The translations under genes and the position numbers were made by a program. Shown here piece by piece: positions 7,841-16,250 of a DNA stretch of 64,000 nucleotides. The DNA comes from Hyphomicrobiales bacterium (GTDB lineage: Bacteria; Pseudomonadota; Alphaproteobacteria; Rhizobiales; Xanthobacteraceae), in NCBI GenBank assembly GCA_003135415.1, contig PLBP01000017.1, positions 62,001-126,000 on the forward strand. The letters are read 5' to 3'. A model generated the notes under the pieces. It did not search any database, was not told the origin of the DNA, and saw only the letters and a list, made by a program, of their open reading frames with translations. The number at the start of each line of letters is the position of its first letter. Position 1 is the first letter of the stretch.

Positions 7841-10594
7841 TCACACTTCGACCGAATCCTCTTTTGTATTTGCTTTTGCCTTTGCCTTCTTCTTTTTCTT
7901 CGGCTGGGCGGGCGATTCCGGCTCCTCGGCGGAGGCGGGTTTCGCATCGGCCTCTTTCTCCGCCGCCTCCTCCGTTTGGCGTTCGGCCTCCGCCCGTCTC
8001 GCGGATTCTTCCTCGACCACTTTCCGCGCGATCCGCGCCGCAGCGCCGGCCTCCGCGTGGCGCTTGCGCGCATCGATTATGACATTCTTCACAGAGTTCA
8101 CTCGATCGAGGACGTATCTCCCCGCCGGAAACGAAAACGTCCTCTGCGTTGCCGCCGGCGGTCTTTGCTCCTCGGCGGGAGCAGGTTCCGCATCGACCCC
8201 TTTTGCCGTTTCCGCTTTCGTTTGGCGTTCGGTCTCCGTCCGATCGGGGGCTTCGTTTTCGCCCTCTTTGCGCGCTATTCTCGCGGCAACGCTCGCTTCC
8301 GCTTGTCGCCTTCTTGCATCGATCACGGCATTCTTCGCGGCATTCGCCCGATGGAGAACGAAAGCCGCCGGGATCAGCAACGCCGTCAGCGCCGCGCCCG
8401 GCAATTTCGCGCTCCACGCCCCGAACGCAATGGCATGTTCGCGCACGCGCCCCACGAGCCTCGCGCCGTCCAGCTTGATGCGCTCTTGCGCTTGACCCGC
8501 GCCGCTCGCGGCTCGCTTCGCGCCGGGGAGAAGTATGCGCTCCCACGCGGACCGGCTTGAGTCCGCGATCTTCCGCGCGCTCCAGGCGGCGCCCTCTTTC
8601 GCGCGCGCTGTCGTCCACGCAGCACCGTCCTTCGTGCGCGCGCCTGACAAGAGCGCTGCTTGCTTTCCGCGCTCCGCAGCCCGGTTCGCGCGCGCTTTGG
8701 TCTGCGCCGCCGTCCAAAGCGCGCCGTCGCGGATGCGCACACCGCACCAGACGAACCCCACCCGAACGCGCGCGGCGCTCCACATCGCGCCTTCTTGAAT
8801 CTGGGTCCCGGCCGAGATCAAGCCTGCCTTGATGCGCGCCATGGCCCAGATCGCGCCCGTCCGGATTGCGAGCGCCGCCCGCGTCGAGCCCAAACGGCTA
8901 CGCCGCCAGGCCCATTTCGCCGCCGCGGCGATAATCACCGATAGCGGCACGATGACGCTTCGCCAGACGAGTGCCGCGACCTTACCCATCGCCCGTGCGA
9001 CAGCGGTGATGCCGGCGGCGACCATTTCCATAGCCCAGCCGACCCAGCCCGCGACAAATCCGATCATCAGGGCGACCGCCATGATGACGACGTAGAGGAC
9101 ACGGCCGGCGGCGGCGGAGATCACATAAACAGTGGCCCCGGCCCAGCGGACGCCAACGAACATCCGGTAAAGAAGAAGGCGAGCGACCGCTGCCAAACGC
9201 CCACCGATGCGGCCCGCGCGACTCTCGGCGAATTTTCGCTTCGCCCGTCGAGCGGCGTGAGCGGCAAGACCCGGCGCAAGACCGGCGGCGATATCAGCCT
9301 GCACTTGCTCTACGCGCTTGGTCTGCGTCTCATCCAGCCAATCCTTGAATTGCATCGACCAATAGGTCGCCTGCGTCGCCGCGCGGCCCGCGCCGCCGCC
9401 GGCCCACACCAGGCCAAACGGAATAAAGAGCCGCCAGCGGTCGTCCTGCTCGACCATCGCGGAGGCGACGAGCTCGCCCGCGATCGCCGTGGTGTTGAGC
9501 CCGTGGCCGCCGAAGGCGCTCGCGATCCACACCCCCGGCCGCACCATGCCGATCTGCGGCATCTTGTGGACTGCGTAGCCCATGGTACCGGACCACGCAT
9601 GTTCGATCGGCGCCTCGCCAAGCTGCGGATAGACCTTGCTGATCTCTTCGGCCATCGAGTGCGCGAGCCGCTTCGGCGGCTTCGGATCGGTCGTGATCCG
9701 GCCGCCCCACAACAGCCGATCGCCGATGACGCGATAATAGTCGCCTGCGCGCCGCGTATCGGCGATGGCGCCGGGATAGCGGATCGTCTCCTTCAGCACG
9801 TCGCCGAGCGGCGCTGTCACCACGACATGCGTCCGCACCGGCAGCACCATTGCCGCGAGCGCCGGAAACGCCTCGCCGAGAAAAACGCTACCGGCGAGAA
9901 CCACTTGGAAGGAGCGCACGCGACCCTTCTCCGTCCACACGGATTTCCGCAATCCCTCGAGGTCAGCCGCGGTCACGCGGCTTCGCTCGTAAATCGTGCC
10001 GCCCCGGTTCTCGATGTCGGCGGCGAGCGCGCGGGCAAGATTCAAGGGATGCAGGTGAAAGGCGTCGGCCTCGTGCAGCGCCTGATAATAGCGCTCGGTC
10101 GCGAGCGCTTCGCGCACGCGCTCGCGCGGCCACACCACCACGTCATGATCGAAGTCACGCGCGAGCATCTCGGCCTCATCGCGCAAGCCCACCTCGTCGT
10201 CATAGCGCAACACGTTGAGGCGCCCCGGCACCGGATCGAGGCCGAATTCGCCCTCGGCCAAGATCGAGCGCACGATCTCGACACCCTCGCGCGACAGCCG
10301 GTACAATTCGCGCGCTTGATCGATGCCGACGCGCTCGACAATTCTAGCGAGCCGTTCGGCATAGCCCGCGGAAACGAAGCCGCCATTCTGACCCGAGGCC
10401 CCGCCCGCGACCTCGCCCGCCTCCAGCAAAACCACCTCCTGGCCGCGTGCGAGCAGCGCGCGCGCGGTCCACAGACCCGCGAAGCCGCCGCCGACGACGC
10501 AGACCTCGGCCTCCACGTCTTGCGCGAGCGCTCGCCGCTCGGGAGCGGGACGCGCGGTCGCGGAATAGAAGGTTTCGGGGAAAACGTCGTTCAT
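7841..10594 (-). CDS. FAD-dependent amine oxidoreductase (DAO/PuuB-like) with long membrane and 11-residue-repeat tail
   Basis: Residues about 30-385 form a DAO-fold flavoenzyme: dinucleotide motif VVGGGFAGL (33-41), GGASGQNGGF (64-73) as in gamma-glutamylputrescine oxidase-type enzymes, and a C-terminal FAD segment ending near FGGHGLNTTAIAG. Family members end near residue 430. Here about 490 more residues follow. From 470 to 565 there are several hydrophobic helices. From 577 to 686 there are ten 11-residue repeats. From about 747 to 905 there are two copies of an 82-residue charged unit, and the protein ends in a Lys-rich tail. The oxidoreductase call is firm; the tail's role is unknown, perhaps membrane anchoring. 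The following amidase gene suggests a shared amine or amide catabolic role. Confidence 0.85.
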   Translation of the reverse strand: MNDVFPETFYSATARPAPERRALAQDVEAEVCVVGGGFAGLWTARALLARGQEVVLLEAGEVAGGASGQNGGFVSAGYAERLARIVERVGIDQARELYRLSREGVEIVRSILAEGEFGLDPVPGRLNVLRYDDEVGLRDEAEMLARDFDHDVVVWPRERVREALATERYYQALHEADAFHLHPLNLARALAADIENRGGTIYERSRVTAADLEGLRKSVWTEKGRVRSFQVVLAGSVFLGEAFPALAAMVLPVRTHVVVTAPLGDVLKETIRYPGAIADTRRAGDYYRVIGDRLLWGGRITTDPKPPKRLAHSMAEEISKVYPQLGEAPIEHAWSGTMGYAVHKMPQIGMVRPGVWIASAFGGHGLNTTAIAGELVASAMVEQDDRWRLFIPFGLVWAGGGAGRAATQATYWSMQFKDWLDETQTKRVEQVQADIAAGLAPGLAAHAARRAKRKFAESRAGRIGGRLAAVARLLLYRMFVGVRWAGATVYVISAAAGRVLYVVIMAVALMIGFVAGWVGWAMEMVAAGITAVARAMGKVAALVWRSVIVPLSVIIAAAAKWAWRRSRLGSTRAALAIRTGAIWAMARIKAGLISAGTQIQEGAMWSAARVRVGFVWCGVRIRDGALWTAAQTKARANRAAERGKQAALLSGARTKDGAAWTTARAKEGAAWSARKIADSSRSAWERILLPGAKRAASGAGQAQERIKLDGARLVGRVREHAIAFGAWSAKLPGAALTALLIPAAFVLHRANAAKNAVIDARRRQAEASVAARIARKEGENEAPDRTETERQTKAETAKGVDAEPAPAEEQRPPAATQRTFSFPAGRYVLDRVNSVKNVIIDARKRHAEAGAAARIARKVVEEESARRAEAERQTEEAAEKEADAKPASAEEPESPAQPKKKKKAKAKANTKEDSVEV
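7884..8356 (-). repeat. Tandem duplication of an 82-residue charged segment
   Basis: Inside the FAD oxidoreductase tail, LHRANAAKNAVIDARRRQAE at residue 747 recurs as LDRVNSVKNVIIDARKRHAE at residue 829. Both copies continue with VAARIARK or AAARIARK and then a Glu/Ala-rich run ending in PAEEQRP or SAEEPES. The offset is 82 codons. The units look like charged single helices followed by a Pro-Ala-Glu linker. Confidence 0.75.
8537..8866 (-). repeat. Ten tandem 33-bp units encoding an 11-residue repeat
   Basis: Within the FAD oxidoreductase tail, residues 577-686 divide without gaps into ten 11-residue units with the approximate pattern [I/V/T/A][R/K]xGAxWxxAR. Examples are IRTGAIWAMAR, IQEGAMWSAAR, IRDGALWTAAQ, TKDGAAWTTAR and AKEGAAWSARK. 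Units six, seven and ten are degenerate. An 11-residue period gives three helical turns, so the Trp and aliphatic positions line up on one face and the Arg/Lys on another, as in amphipathic lipid-binding helices. Confidence 0.8.
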
Positions 10595-10700
10595 AGGCTT
10601 GTCGTTTATAGGCGCATGTTAGGCTTTGCGAGCAGGGATTTCGACCGCGTCCGGCCGTTCTCCTAGATGGAATCGCGCTGATATCAAAAGAGAAAATTGC

Positions 10701-11222
10701 ATGCGCCGTCTCATGCTATTGCGCCATGCCAAGGCCCTGCGAGCGGAAGGCCTGCAGGATTTCGACCGGCCGCTTTCGACGGCCGGGCGCGATCAAGCCC
10801 GCCTGATCGGCGAATTCATGGCCTCGCGCGGGCTCGCGCCGGGCTTGGTGCTGGTTTCGACCGCGCTCCGCGCCCGGGAAACGTTCGATCTCGTCGACAT
10901 CTTCCTGCATCCGCCTCCCGGGCGGGTGGACGAGCCGCTGATTTACGAGGCAACCGCGAGCTCCCTCTTCGACATCGCGCGAGGCCTGCCGGGCGGGCAG
11001 CCTAGCGTTCTTCTGGTCGGGCATAATCCGGGTTTTGAGGAGCTCGCGAACGAATTGATCTCTGCCGGCGACGGAACGGCGCTTGCACGATTCCACGGAC
11101 ACATGACGATGGGCGCGCTCGCGGTGATCGATTTTAAGGCCGAGCGTTGGAACAAGATCGAAGGGCGCGGCGGCTCGCTCGCCCTTTTCGTCACCCCCGC
11201 TCTCGCCGAGGCCAAAAAGTAA
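10701..11222 (+). CDS. sixA: SixA-like histidine phosphatase
   Basis: The 173-residue protein has the short RHG-type histidine phosphatase fold: LRHAKA at the N-terminus (catalytic His9), an STALRARET segment with the second Arg, and LVGHNPGF with the second His. E. coli SixA removes phosphate from phosphohistidine of phosphotransferase proteins; that role here is inferred from family. The ATG at 10701 is used because the upstream in-frame stretch lies in the divergent promoter region and the family starts with MRRLMLLRHA. It is divergent from the FAD oxidoreductase, with 106 bases between. Confidence 0.85.
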   Translation: MRRLMLLRHAKALRAEGLQDFDRPLSTAGRDQARLIGEFMASRGLAPGLVLVSTALRARETFDLVDIFLHPPPGRVDEPLIYEATASSLFDIARGLPGGQPSVLLVGHNPGFEELANELISAGDGTALARFHGHMTMGALAVIDFKAERWNKIEGRGGSLALFVTPALAEAKK

Positions 11223-11224
11223 AA

Positions 11225-11247
11225 CCCCGCGGGCAATGCCCGCGGGG
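11225..11247. terminator. Shared terminator hairpin between convergent genes
   Basis: CCCCGCGGGC and GCCCGCGGGG form a perfect 10-bp stem with a 3-base loop. Read on the minus strand, the hairpin is followed by TTTTACTTTTT, giving a good terminator for the lactate permease gene; on the plus strand it is a hairpin without a T-run after sixA. Confidence 0.7.
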
Positions 11248-11304
11248 CCAAGTGGTGTAATGGTTGGTGCAACGGTCGTGCTGACAACAGCCGTCAGCGC
11301 ACGA

Positions 11305-12966
11305 TCATTTCGGCATCGCTACGATCATCCACGGGAAGACGTAGGCCTGCAGCATCACGAGCACGCCGACGAGGCAGGCGAGCGCGATCGAATGCCAGAA
11401 CACGAAGCGCAGGATCGTGCCTTCGTGTCCGAACCAGTTGGTGGCGGTGGATGCAACGACGATCGACTGCGCGTCGATCATCTTGCCCATGACGCCGCCC
11501 GAGGAGTTCGCCGCGCCCATCAGGATCGGCGAAAGGCCCAACTGCTCCGAGGTAATCTTCTGCAAGTTACCGAACAAGATGTTCGACGCCGTGTCCGACC
11601 CGGTGAGCGCGACCCCTAACCAACCCAGCAACGTGCCGAAGAAGGGGTAGAGCACGCCCGTACCGGCGAAGGCGAGACCCAAGGTCGCGTCGATGCCGGA
11701 GAGCCGGGTAAGCGTGCCGATCGCGAGCATCGCCGAGATGGTGATGAGCGAATAGGCGCAGAGCTTAAGCGTGCGGCCATAGGTTGCGATCAGTCCCACG
11801 GGCGAGAAGCCCATGAGGAAGCCGGAGATGATCGCGGCGATCAACATGCCGGAGCCGGTGTAGGACAGCCACGTGAAGGAGAAAACCGCGCCCTCCTTCG
11901 TCGGAGCCGAGACGACCGGCGGTACCTTGTTGATCATGTTGTTCAGATCCGGGACCGCGAAATTCCAGGTGGCCCACGGATTTACCTGCGCTTTCCACCA
12001 GTTCGTGCCCCACAGAAGCAGAACAGCGCAGACGATGATCCAGGGAAGCAACGCCAGCCACACCTGCGCGGTCGCGGGCTTGGGACCCGCCTTTGGCACC
12101 GGACGTCCCTTGCCCGAATCGTCCTTGCTACGAAGTGCCGGCGACGTCCAGATTTCCTTCGGCTTCCAGATCTGGAGGAAGCCGATGAGACAGGCCATCG
12201 ATACCAGCGATGCCCCGATGTCGACGATCCACGGGTTGACGAAGTTCGAGATCAGGTATTGCGGAATCGCGAACGAGACGCCCGTGACCAGGATCGCGGG
12301 CCAGATTTCCTTCATCCCCTTGAAGCCGGCGAAGGCCCAGATCAGCCAGAACGGCACGATCAGCGAGAAGAACGGCAATTGCCGTCCCACCATCGCGCCG
12401 AGCAGGAACGGATCGATGCCAGTGACGCTGGCGAGACCCGCGATTGGCGTGCCGAGCGCGCCATAGGCGACGGGCGCGGTATTCGCGATCAGCGAAAGAC
12501 CGGAAGCCGCAAGCGGCGAGAAGCCGAGCCCGATCAGGATCGCACCGGTGACCGCGACCGGAGTGCCGAAGCCCGACGCACCCTCGAAGAAGGCGCCGAA
12601 CGAAAAGGCGATCAACAGGAGCTGCAGCCGGCGATCGTTGGTCACCCCACCGATCGTGCTCTGCAACGTCGCGAACGCGCCCTTCTCCACCGTCAGCCGA
12701 TAGAGAAATATGACGTTCAACACGATCCAGCCGATCGGGAAGAAACCGATTACCGCGCCGAGGATCGAGGCGCGGATGGACATGCCCGCGGGCATGGTGA
12801 AGATGAAGATCGCGATCAGATTGGCGGCCAGGAGCGCGATGATGGCGGCGATATGCGCCTTCACCTTGCCCGACGCGATCAGCACCAGAAGCGTCACCAC
12901 AGGAATTGCGGCGGCGATCGTGGACAACGTCGCGTTATTCAAAGGATCGTAGACTTGATTCCACAT
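11305..12966 (-). CDS. lldP: L-lactate permease (LctP family)
   Basis: The 553-residue protein begins MWNQVYDPLNNATLSTIAAA, the typical LctP start, and continues with about 12-14 hydrophobic segments and the family stretch FEGASGFGTPVAVTG. LctP proteins import lactate or glycolate by proton symport across the inner membrane. The ATG at 12966 follows GGGGGAAACG and matches family starts, so the longer frame to 13074 was rejected. A lactate dehydrogenase gene is not in the window, so the carbon source it serves is inferred. A strong terminator lies downstream. Confidence 0.92.
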   Translation of the reverse strand: MWNQVYDPLNNATLSTIAAAIPVVTLLVLIASGKVKAHIAAIIALLAANLIAIFIFTMPAGMSIRASILGAVIGFFPIGWIVLNVIFLYRLTVEKGAFATLQSTIGGVTNDRRLQLLLIAFSFGAFFEGASGFGTPVAVTGAILIGLGFSPLAASGLSLIANTAPVAYGALGTPIAGLASVTGIDPFLLGAMVGRQLPFFSLIVPFWLIWAFAGFKGMKEIWPAILVTGVSFAIPQYLISNFVNPWIVDIGASLVSMACLIGFLQIWKPKEIWTSPALRSKDDSGKGRPVPKAGPKPATAQVWLALLPWIIVCAVLLLWGTNWWKAQVNPWATWNFAVPDLNNMINKVPPVVSAPTKEGAVFSFTWLSYTGSGMLIAAIISGFLMGFSPVGLIATYGRTLKLCAYSLITISAMLAIGTLTRLSGIDATLGLAFAGTGVLYPFFGTLLGWLGVALTGSDTASNILFGNLQKITSEQLGLSPILMGAANSSGGVMGKMIDAQSIVVASTATNWFGHEGTILRFVFWHSIALACLVGVLVMLQAYVFPWMIVAMPK

Positions 12967-13208
12967 TTTGCGTTTCCCCCAGCGTGAGCTTGGCTTCCAC
13001 GAGAAGAACCCCGAGGGCCAAGCCATTATTTTTGGTACGGGCATAATAAGGAATTCCAACGCAAAATCCAACAACGCGGTTGTGGATTGGCGCGGGCCTT
13101 ATCTTTGGAAAGAAGGATTATTTGTTTGAATACAGCCGGTTACCCGCCATCATACTTTCGAATGGTATTGATTGGAGCGAGCCGCCGATTTCCCACATGC
13201 AGCCCAGC

Positions 13209-13826
13209 CTAGGGCAGCACGTCGCCGGGAGGCGAATTCGGATCATAGCTCCGCGGCCGGTTGCGTACGACCATCGAGCCGACCTGCCACAGAAAAAAGA
13301 GCCCAAGGGCGGCGATGACGGCCCCGGCGGTGACTTCGCCCGCGATCAACGCTTGCACCGAGACATAGATCGCGGCGGTGAGCGTCGCGACGGCGACAAA
13401 GAGGGCCGGCCACCATCGCCACGGCGGAAACCCCGCATCGCATCGGCATTGACCGCCGGAAGCCGCGATCCGGCGCGCGAGTTCGATGATGAAGGCGCGA
13501 TATTCGGCCGCGAGATTTTGATAATCGAACAGCGAGCGCTGCGTGATCGAAGCGATTTCCAACTTCGCGCCTTCGCGCGGCCAGATTTCCGCGATGAAAC
13601 GGCTGCCGGCGAGATTGGTGGGACGATAGCCGAGCCGCAAGCGCGCGATGTCGCGATAAGCGAGCCGGCCGTTTCGCCGTCCGAGCTCCCACGCCATCGC
13701 ATCGGGCTCGAGACGGAAGACGAAATCGCCCCCCAGCATGCGCAGCCGGTAGCGATAGGTGAGATCGCTCGATGTGGGATCGCTCGCGCGGTCGGATTGT
13801 GGAGCTGGCGATGCGGGCGTGGCCAT
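13209..13826 (-). CDS. Conserved hypothetical protein with two C-terminal membrane helices
   Basis: The 205-residue product has a polar N-terminal part with YRYRLRMLGGDFVFRLEPDA, then WELGRRNGRLAYRDIARLRL, which resembles a small beta-rich sensory or PH-like fold. Two hydrophobic helices follow at about 140-160 and 167-187, and a short Pro-rich end. I do not recognise the family. A membrane-bound protein with its soluble part on one side is the reading from sequence. No operon partner is obvious; the next genes on this strand are about 100 bases away. Confidence 0.65.
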   Translation of the reverse strand: MATPASPAPQSDRASDPTSSDLTYRYRLRMLGGDFVFRLEPDAMAWELGRRNGRLAYRDIARLRLGYRPTNLAGSRFIAEIWPREGAKLEIASITQRSLFDYQNLAAEYRAFIIELARRIAASGGQCRCDAGFPPWRWWPALFVAVATLTAAIYVSVQALIAGEVTAGAVIAALGLFFLWQVGSMVVRNRPRSYDPNSPPGDVLP

Positions 13827-13918
13827 GGCGGGCGCACTCTTAGCACGCGGCCGGGCGCAGAAACGCCGCCGGACGAATATTCATCCGGCGGCGCCTTCTT
13901 CAGCCCTGCTTATTAATT

Positions 13919-14275
13919 TTAATTGCAGTAGACGCGGCCCCAACGCTGCCAGCAGCGCCCGCCGCCATAGTAGGGATCGTAATAGCCATAGCGCGCTCCG
14001 TAGTACGGACCATCGTAATAGCCGTAAGCCGGACGGCCGTAGTAGTACGGATAGGAGCCAGCGGCAGCGGCACCGAGTGCGAAGGCCCCGAGGCCGACGC
14101 CCCAGCCCCAACCGCGGCGCCAACGCACCTCGGTGGTCGCGGATCCGGGCGCCGACTGTTTCACCGCGCTACCGCTCGAAGCAAGCGGCAAGGCCATGGT
14201 CGGGCTTACCGCGCTCAAGGTGATCGCACCGGCGACGCCAAGCGCGAGCACGTTCTTTATCGTGGTCTTGGTCAT
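13919..14275 (-). CDS. Small secreted Gly/Tyr-rich protein
   Basis: The 118-residue product has a clear signal peptide (residues 1-28, ending SPTMALP). The mature part is rich in Gly, Tyr and Arg: WRRGWGWGVGLGAFALGAAA, then many YYG and YY pairs, ending RCWQRWGRVYCN. The two Cys near the end could pair. Such proteins are common in Hyphomicrobiales and have no assigned role. The ATG at 14275 follows AAAAGGACAACGTC; the in-frame extension to 14500 has no ribosome site and was rejected. Confidence 0.7.
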   Translation of the reverse strand: MTKTTIKNVLALGVAGAITLSAVSPTMALPLASSGSAVKQSAPGSATTEVRWRRGWGWGVGLGAFALGAAAAGSYPYYYGRPAYGYYDGPYYGARYGYYDPYYGGGRCWQRWGRVYCN

Positions 14276-14585
14276 GACGTTGTCCTTTTCTCTTTTGCGT
14301 TCCAACCTGAAAGCCGCCGGCCAAGAGTGGCCGCACGTAGCCGCTCGAAGAACGGCGTCGCTTCGCTCGCCTATCCCGGCAATGAACCGCAACGAGGCAG
14401 AACGGCACGGGATAACGTGTACCGTTGCGAACGGTTCCGCAATGACATCCACCATGTTGTGATGATTCCTGAACAAAAATTCAGAATTCTGAAAACGCAC
14501 TTATAATCCTCGCGAATTGCAATCTCCGAAAACGCGGCCTTCACGAATTACAATAATTTAATCCGCGATTTATGGCGAATTCCGG
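14276..14585. other. 310-bp intergenic region with an AT-rich stretch and a palindrome
   Basis: This gap separates the Gly/Tyr-rich secreted protein from the membrane protein gene upstream. It is locally AT-rich from about 14460 to 14580. At 14480-14493 lies the perfect 14-bp palindrome TTCAGAATTCTGAA, a possible operator for the gene starting at 14275. No gene or RNA was recognised. Confidence 0.35.
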
Positions 14586-15359
14586 TCAACTCGGCCGATT
14601 GAGGCAATCACAGAGCGCCAGAAAAAGCCGCGAGGCGACCGCGACGAAAAGCGCGTAGGCGGGCACGCCGACGATGGCGGCGAGGATTTTTCCCGTAATC
14701 GTAAGCAGATTGATCTCCTTGGCAGTCGAAATCAGGCCGAGGAAAAACAAGCCGAGCGCGAGCAGCATGAAGGGCAGAATAGTGAGAAAGAAGATGAAAA
14801 AGATGCGCCAGACGTTTCCCTTCGAGTCGGCATAAGCATTGGCCGCGGTGGCGCCGGGCGCGTCGATCGCGATCGCCGGAAACAGAATGGTCAACCGGAA
14901 GGTCAGAAATAAGCATGCGGCCATGATCACGATGGTCAGGATTCCTGTGAACGCGCCGGAAAATCCGAGCGCGCTGAGCCATACCTGCAGCACGGTTGGA
15001 ATCAGCGACAGCGACGTAATCACGAGCGACCAGCCGAAGAAGCGTAAGAAGCGCGGCTCCTGTGGCGCCAGCGCGTATTGCCCGGTCACTTGGCGCAACA
15101 GGATAAAGCGATGAACCGCGATGAGGAAGGGTGTGATTAGAAACGACTGAACGGCTCCGGCCGCGAACAGAATCAAACCGCCGAGCGAAAGAACCTCGCC
15201 CGGTACGTAAGCCGGCAAAAAGAACAGGCCCACGAGATTGAACGCGATCAGAATCGCCATCACGGTGCCGGCAAGAACCGGCATCGCATGGATGACCCGC
15301 CCCACGTCGCGGTAGGCGGTCGTGACCGTCTGGAAGACCGGCGGCTTTTGGGCACTCAT
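14586..15359 (-). CDS. Multi-pass membrane protein, unknown function
   Basis: The 257-residue protein has about six hydrophobic segments (roughly 27-50, 57-80, 103-125, 133-158, 185-212 and 222-247) and a short polar N-terminus. This matches the many bacterial hypothetical membrane proteins with a glycerophosphoryl-diester-like or DUF975-like helix pattern, but I cannot assign a named family. No catalytic motif is visible. Its coding strand matches that of the small secreted protein gene further downstream, 310 bases away. Confidence 0.7.
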   Translation of the reverse strand: MSAQKPPVFQTVTTAYRDVGRVIHAMPVLAGTVMAILIAFNLVGLFFLPAYVPGEVLSLGGLILFAAGAVQSFLITPFLIAVHRFILLRQVTGQYALAPQEPRFLRFFGWSLVITSLSLIPTVLQVWLSALGFSGAFTGILTIVIMAACLFLTFRLTILFPAIAIDAPGATAANAYADSKGNVWRIFFIFFLTILPFMLLALGLFFLGLISTAKEINLLTITGKILAAIVGVPAYALFVAVASRLFLALCDCLNRPS

Positions 15360-15482
15360 GACAATCCTTTATCGCTTCAATCGCCCCGCAGTATGTGTTT
15401 CGGCGAACACGATAGCATGACTGGAACTTGCTTCCGTCATAATGCGTTACCAACTTAGTTTTTGATCGGGAGGAGTTCGCCC

Positions 15483-15953
15483 ATGATGAAAGGGCGCACA
15501 TTCCAAGCTTTACAGTTCCTGTTGATCGCGGCGGCCGTTTCCATGTTCGCCGGCAGCGTCGATGCGGGCTCGGTGCCGGGGCCCCTCTTAATGCCTCCGG
15601 TCGGGCCGGCCGCCCGTTCCACCATGCCCGCCGCGCCCGGCACCATTACCACTCCCGTTACGCCGACCGTTCCGCGCGGGCGCACGCCGGGTCAAAGCAC
15701 GATCACCATTCCGGGCGCGAGCGGATCGGGCGCGGCGAGTACCGCGAATCCCGGCACCGTGCGTCCTTGCGGAACGGGATCGAACGCCGCGGGCGCGATT
15801 CCGGGCAATGCCGGCATCGCCACCGCGCCGGACGAGAATCCCAACAATGTCGCGATCGGCATTCCCAACGTCCCGGCGGGCAGCACGCCGGATACGGGCA
15901 GAGACACGACAACGAATCCAAGCGTGCGGCCGGGAGTGCCCAGCTCGTGTTGA
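15483..15953 (+). CDS. Secreted Pro/Gly/Thr-rich low-complexity protein
   Basis: The 156-residue product has a signal peptide (residues 1-28, MMKGRTFQALQFLLIAAAVS then MFAGSVDA). The mature chain is almost entirely Pro, Gly, Ala, Thr and Ser, with repeated PGT, PVTP and IPG turns and two Cys (about 113 and at the C-terminus). No globular domain is visible; it may be a cell-surface or periplasmic disordered protein. The start is fixed by AGGAG at 15471-15475. Its stop overlaps the next start. Confidence 0.65.
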   Translation: MMKGRTFQALQFLLIAAAVSMFAGSVDAGSVPGPLLMPPVGPAARSTMPAAPGTITTPVTPTVPRGRTPGQSTITIPGASGSGAASTANPGTVRPCGTGSNAAGAIPGNAGIATAPDENPNNVAIGIPNVPAGSTPDTGRDTTTNPSVRPGVPSSC

Positions 15954-16249
15954 TGACGATGCCGAGAATCCTATTCTCCGGCGCGCTTGCCGGCGTACTC
16001 GCGGTGGTGCCCGCCGCCGCGCAGCAACAGCCCTCGCCGCCCAGCAATCCCGAATGCACGCCCGGCGCGCAACCGATCCCTAAATCCGGCGAGCCGCTGG
16101 GCGACCGGCTGGCGCAATCGAAGGGTGTGATCTGTCCGCCCGACGTCGATCCCGCGATGAAAGTCCCACCGCCGGAGACGGGATCGAAGATGCCGGTGAT
16201 CCCGTCGTCCGGCGCGCCGGGCGGCGATCAGAAAATCCAGCCGAAATAA
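15953..16249 (+). CDS. Small secreted Pro-rich protein, translationally coupled
   Basis: The 98-residue product has a signal peptide cleaved near AAA-QQQPS (about residue 22) and a Pro-rich mature part with two Cys (in PECTPG and VICPPD). The ATG overlaps the preceding TGA by one base (TGATG), which suggests coupling. The pair is probably one operon of two small exported proteins. No family is recognised. It ends two bases before the sensor kinase gene on the opposite strand. Confidence 0.6.
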   Translation: MTMPRILFSGALAGVLAVVPAAAQQQPSPPSNPECTPGAQPIPKSGEPLGDRLAQSKGVICPPDVDPAMKVPPPETGSKMPVIPSSGAPGGDQKIQPK

Positions 16250-16250
16250 T

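Noticed and set aside
6823-8082. 419-codon plus-strand frame over the amidase
   Set aside because: Arg/Asp-rich shadow with no recognisable domain.
11225-11247. Small RNA gene at the strong hairpin
   Set aside because: It is better explained as the terminator between convergent genes; no promoter was seen.
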